Assembly (NCBI RefSeq): GCF_900104815.1
Contig: NZ_FNTD01000004.1
Span: forward strand, 6,943,001 to 7,007,000
Reading direction: 5' to 3'
Source of the DNA: Streptomyces misionensis
Lineage (GTDB): Bacteria; Actinomycetota; Actinomycetes; Streptomycetales; Streptomycetaceae
Length of the DNA: 64,000 bases
Below, one piece after another: positions 62,401 through 64,000 of this stretch (positions are counted from its first letter, which is position 1; every line of letters starts with the position of its first letter). Position numbers and translations under genes: made by a program. The notes beneath the pieces were generated by a model. The model ran no database searches and was not told the origin of the DNA. It saw only the letters and a program-made list of their open reading frames with translations.

Positions 62401-63275
62401 GTGGTGGAGCGGGCGTCGGCGAGGGCGCGCACCGCCCGGGCCGGGCCGGCCGGCAGCCGGGCGGTGACCGCGTCGCCGTCGTGGCCGCGGACCGGGGGAC
62501 GGCGACGGTCGGACGGCAGGTCGAGCGGGGTGAGCCCGGCCAGCCGGCCGCGCCAGTGCTCCAGCCGGCGTCGCAGCGCCGGGGTCGCGGACCGCGCGTG
62601 CTCCCAGGCGGCGTAGTCCGCGTACTGGAGCGCCGCCTCGCCCGCCCCGTCCGCCGCCTCCCCGTCCCCGCCCGCCGCGAACGCGCGGTAGCCGGTGGCG
62701 AGTTCGTCCGCGAGCAGTTGGGTCGACCAGGCGTCGCAGGCGATGTGGTGCACGACGACGAGGAGCACGTGGTCGTCGTCGGCGCACCGCAACAGCAGTG
62801 CCCGCACGGGCCATTCGTGCTCCAGGTCCATCGGGCGCGCGCTCTCGCGCGCCAGGCGCCGCCGCACCTCCGCCTCGCGCTCCGTCGCGGGCAGCGCCGA
62901 CAGGTCGTGCACGGCCGGGACCGCGTCGTCGGTCGCGGCGTCGATGAGCTGTACCGGCTCGCCCCCGTCCATCGCGTAGCGCGTGCGCAGGATCTCGTGC
63001 CGGGCGATCAGCCGGTGCCAGGCCCGGCCCAGGGCAAAGCGGTCCAGGGGGCCGCGCAGCCGCAGGGCCAGCGGCACCAGGTATTCGGGGCTCTGGGGTT
63101 CCAGCCGGTTCAGGAACCACATCTGCCGCTGGCCGGAGGAGAGCGGCAGCGGCCGGCCGCGGTCCGCGCGCGCGATGACCGTCCGCCGCCCGCTCGCCTC
63201 TCCCGCGAGCCGGCGGCGCAGGAACTCGGCGCGCAGCGCGTCTCGGCCGGCTGCTCCGGCCTCGGTACCAGTCAT
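56385..63275 (-). CDS. NRPS modules 1-2 and start of module 3 (C-A-PCP-C-A-PCP-C')
   Basis: About 2296 residues from the ATG at 63275 (GAGGAG upstream). C1 (about 45-470) has HHIACDAWS; A1 core YTSGSTGRPKG is near residue 658; PCP1 Ser1051 lies in LGGDSIRAVEL. C2 has an altered motif, FHGIVEGWS. A2 core is near 1711; PCP2 Ser2100 lies in LGGDSIRAVAL. C3 begins at about 2160 and runs out of frame at 56506-56510, a run of five G on the plus strand where six would keep the frame, then stops at 56385. Hand-read pocket codes: A1 D-V-F-S-V-A-M-V-H-K (unassigned), A2 D-L-P-K-L-A-E-V-G-K (the Lys is the one Asp/Asn-activating domains use). Starting with a C domain suggests an N-acylated product or an upstream partner. 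The open frame above 63275 belongs to the next gene. Confidence 0.9.
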   Translation of the reverse strand: MTGTEAGAAGRDALRAEFLRRRLAGEASGRRTVIARADRGRPLPLSSGQRQMWFLNRLEPQSPEYLVPLALRLRGPLDRFALGRAWHRLIARHEILRTRYAMDGGEPVQLIDAATDDAVPAVHDLSALPATEREAEVRRRLARESARPMDLEHEWPVRALLLRCADDDHVLLVVVHHIACDAWSTQLLADELATGYRAFAAGGDGEAADGAGEAALQYADYAAWEHARSATPALRRRLEHWRGRLAGLTPLDLPSDRRRPPVRGHDGDAVTARLPAGPARAVRALADARSTTPFAVLLTAYQALLSRYTGATDIPVGTVVSGRGRPELQRMIGYGINSLVLRTRWDGDPAFGTLLDTVRATVLDAFDHQDVPFPLLVAELEPERDRSRTPLFQTLFTLRERTVTDDRLPGLRVERLTPARPRARFDLALVAEADPDGYALRLEYATELYDRGTARRLLDHFVRLLTDAVAAPDTPLSALEPPSAAERAELGAEPRPPAGDIRTVPELFAAQAARTPGAVAVVAGGQRLTYGELDARANRLAHHLAALGVGPESRVGVFLERDAELLPALLGVLKAGGAYVALDPALPDDRIAFMLRDADVTTVVTDRAHTGRLAGPRPGRLVVLDAPDERRSIEARPRTAPAAGAGPDGLVYVIYTSGSTGRPKGVAVTHRNVVRLLATARPHLGFGADDVWSMCHSHAFDVSVFEMWGALLHGGILVVVPAEVTRSPDDLVDLLAAERVTVLSQTPSAFRGLVAAAAADDPRLTGLALRTVVFAGERLDIPELAPWVRKTGLDAPRLVNMYGITETTVHATAHRVTEADLDPRAGNPIGRPLADLVLHLLDAHGRPVPVGARGEIHVGGPGVARGYLGRPALTAERFVPDPFGPPGARLYRSGDLARRRADGGLEFLGRADDQVKVRGYRIEPGEVSAALTAVDGVRDAVVLVRDGRLVAYVVPEGAAPPGGGELRGALGRTLPAYMVPAHVVPIDAVPLTTNGKVDRAALPAPGADLAEEDRIAPRTPAEERIAAVWSGVLGLPRVGVLDNFFDLGGDSIRAVELVGELRAAGVDVAVRDVFAERTVAGLAALAAGRAAAGTEPAVRPFELVPAEDRPLLPAGLSDAYPMSRTQTGMAVDLLTGEGRSNYQNVASGRIRDARPFDADALREAARYLADRHDVLRTSFDLDTYSVPLQLVHAWAEIPVEVHALPGLGPDEVRARLAEFHERQRTDLLDLSRAPLLRIAVHRTDGGWWLSVTEFHGIVEGWSHHSLLRELTELYFAFRDGSGPAPRPQAQVRYADAIAGELRALASDEDRAYWTGVVTDRPPFSLPAGWGDGEGPDEDFWESVPFADLEDGLRALASAAGVSLKSVLVAAHGKVLSALTDQPEFTSGVVTHIRPEAAGADRVYGMHLNTVPLAFGRGARTWRELVRSVFDREVEMWPHRRFPMPEIQRLAGGGRVVDVLINHVDFDRLDNAAFDRDSIIAPGTTEFQLAVTTLNKNIGLKTSTRVLSRANAARVAGMYRSVLEAMAADPDGDARGIRLPAGDLRVIEALRRPGCGHTGPLLPRLIAEQAARTPHAPAVSVGERTLTYAELVARADRVAQLLRARGAGPETVVGVRLERGTELVPCLLGIWRTGAAYLPLDPDQPAARAVETLADAGARLVLTQEKSAAELDHPGVLAVDTDLFAGSPDAPAGFPEPPEDPDRLAYVVYTSGSTGRPKGVQVTHGGLAGHVAWAAGRLAGGPGGGGGSALFSSYAFDLVVPAIWAPLAVGQRLWLLEPDADLSELGARLSAAGPFSFLKLTPGHLEVLSRQLDAERAAALAATVLVAGEAFPGPLADHWRALLGPGRLVNEYGPTEATVGTCVYDVDGAQGEETVPIGRPLPGMSMQVLDADLRPVPVGVVGELHIGGAGVARGYLGRPALTAERFLPDPCGPPGARVYRSGDLARIRPDGNVAFVGRVDDQVKVRGHRVEPGEVAAALSALPGVRDAFVAAAGGQLVGYVVPHPEGVPAPVAELREALERSLPAYMVPSFLVELASLPLTANGKVDRSALPAPDPRSLAHRPYVAPRTAVERRLAEVWAKTLGVPRVGVRDGFFELGGDSIRAVALVGAARAAGFDVSVRDVFALRTVAALAELAAARPAATNRTVAPFELIDDADRAKLPAGLADAYPMAQTQVGMVAEMLADRELHRYHGVASFRIRDEQPFHADALTTAVRDAVERHEVLRTSFDLGTFSVPMQLVHTEAAVPVEVGDLRGLPPSGSGRHCASSRRANGPTSSMCRAPRCCGSGRTSPTTAGG

Positions 63276-63352
63276 CCTGCGACATCTCCTCGGAAATTCT
63301 CGGTGCGGTGGTCGGTGTGCGTGCGGTGCCGGGACGCGTGGCTCGGCCGCCG

Positions 63353-64000
63353 TCAGCCGCCGTCGTACGACTCGGCCATGGCGACGGCGATCCTGCGCGG
63401 GCCGGTGAACGGTTCCCGGCCGTGGGCGGCGAGCATGTTGTCGACGATCAGCACGTCGTCGCGCCGCCAGTCGAAGCGGGTGGACTCGGCGCGGTACACG
63501 GCCCGCAGTTCCGCGACGACCTCGTCGGGGATGCGTCCGCCGTCGCCGTAGTACGTGTGCGTCGGCAGGTCCTCCTCCGGGAACATCTCCCGCAGCCCCT
63601 GCCGGATCTCGTCGGCGAGCGTGGTGACGTGGAAGAACGTCGCGTGGTTGAACCACACCTCCTCGCCGGTCCCCGGGTGCACCCGGATCGCGGACCGCAC
63701 GGCGGTGGTGCGCAGTCCTCCGCCGGGCCGCCATTCCACGGCGATGCCCCGCTGCCGGCAGTACGCCTCCACGACGGCCCGGTCCTCGGTGCGGAAGGCG
63801 TCCTGCCAGCGACTGCCCAGATCCGGATGGAAGTTGCGCACCACGCGCCAGCCCCGCGCGCGGAACTCCTCGCGCACCGCGGGCGGGATCGCCGCGTGGA
63901 TCCGCCGGGTGTCGGCGAGCGGCGTCGCGCCCCGGGTGTGCGCGGGCCGCGCGCAGTGGAAGAACAGGGTGCGCGGCCAGGACGCCTGGTAGGAGTTCTC
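63353..64000 (-). CDS. TauD/SyrP-like Fe(II)/2-oxoglutarate dioxygenase (5' partial)
   Basis: 216 residues are visible; the frame is open to the window end, so the start lies beyond 64000. ENSYQASWPRTLFFHC and GATPLADTRRI are typical of the SyrP branch of the TauD/TfdA family. The distal iron His and 2-oxoglutarate Arg are in MLAAHGREPFTGPRRI near the C-terminus. SyrP-type enzymes beta-hydroxylate aspartate (or related residues) on a carrier protein, which fits the Asp/Asn-like pocket of NRPS module 2. It is 77 bp upstream of the NRPS on the same strand. Confidence 0.87.
   Translation of the reverse strand, partial: ENSYQASWPRTLFFHCARPAHTRGATPLADTRRIHAAIPPAVREEFRARGWRVVRNFHPDLGSRWQDAFRTEDRAVVEAYCRQRGIAVEWRPGGGLRTTAVRSAIRVHPGTGEEVWFNHATFFHVTTLADEIRQGLREMFPEEDLPTHTYYGDGGRIPDEVVAELRAVYRAESTRFDWRRDDVLIVDNMLAAHGREPFTGPRRIAVAMAESYDGG

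Overview
The window is a very GC-rich (roughly 70% or more) actinobacterial chromosome segment, almost certainly Streptomyces. The signs are strong third-position GC codon bias, many GTG starts, ATGA/GTGA stop-start overlaps, PucR/AraC/LysR regulators and two secondary-metabolism regions. No rRNA, tRNA or CRISPR array was seen.

Positions 1-9015 hold a branched-chain-amino-acid-type ABC importer (binding protein cut by the window edge, two ATPases, two permeases), an alpha/beta hydrolase coupled to it, a GAF/PucR regulator on the opposite strand and an MHS-family proton symporter.

Positions 9425-25468 form a molybdenum-cofactor and formate-dehydrogenase island. A minus-strand operon (moaA, a DUF6457-type gene, moeA, a broken moaD, moaE, a FUSC-family membrane protein) diverges from a plus-strand set: a YdeP-type molybdo-oxidoreductase with a Cys ligand, fdhD, a LysR regulator and a three-subunit formate dehydrogenase. 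The large subunit of the latter reads through an in-frame UGA as selenocysteine, with a recognisable SECIS hairpin. The two divergent units start from mirror-image copies of the same operator/promoter box.

Positions 25697-31647 are a degraded mobile region: an IS5-type remnant, pieces of an RHS polymorphic-toxin locus, and a 3.2-kb composite structure. That structure has inverted ISL3-type ends, is flanked by a 9-bp direct repeat, carries prophage capsid-gene fragments, and is inserted at the end of a small lipoprotein gene.

Positions 32126-44501 are a tightly packed 12-gene plus-strand operon for a phosphonate natural product: PEP mutase, flavin monooxygenase, phosphonomethylmalate-synthase-like enzyme, LeuC/LeuD-like isomerase, methyltransferase, GNAT, ATP-grasp ligases, MFS exporter, an unknown protein and a third ATP-grasp. 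Content and order resemble the HiVir/pantaphos locus of Pantoea, but with three ATP-grasp ligases. A strong terminator follows.

Positions 45029-51332 are regulators (PucR and two AraC types), small hydrolases and an MDR oxidoreductase. A perfect 42-bp palindrome lies between the last divergent pair.

Positions 51420-64000, on the minus strand, are a second biosynthetic region. It holds a TauD/SyrP-like dioxygenase (cut by the window end), a three-module NRPS (C-A-PCP x3) with a frameshift in module 3 and a serine beta-lactamase/PBP-like domain fused at its C-terminus, and a separate beta-lactamase homologue that has lost its catalytic motifs.
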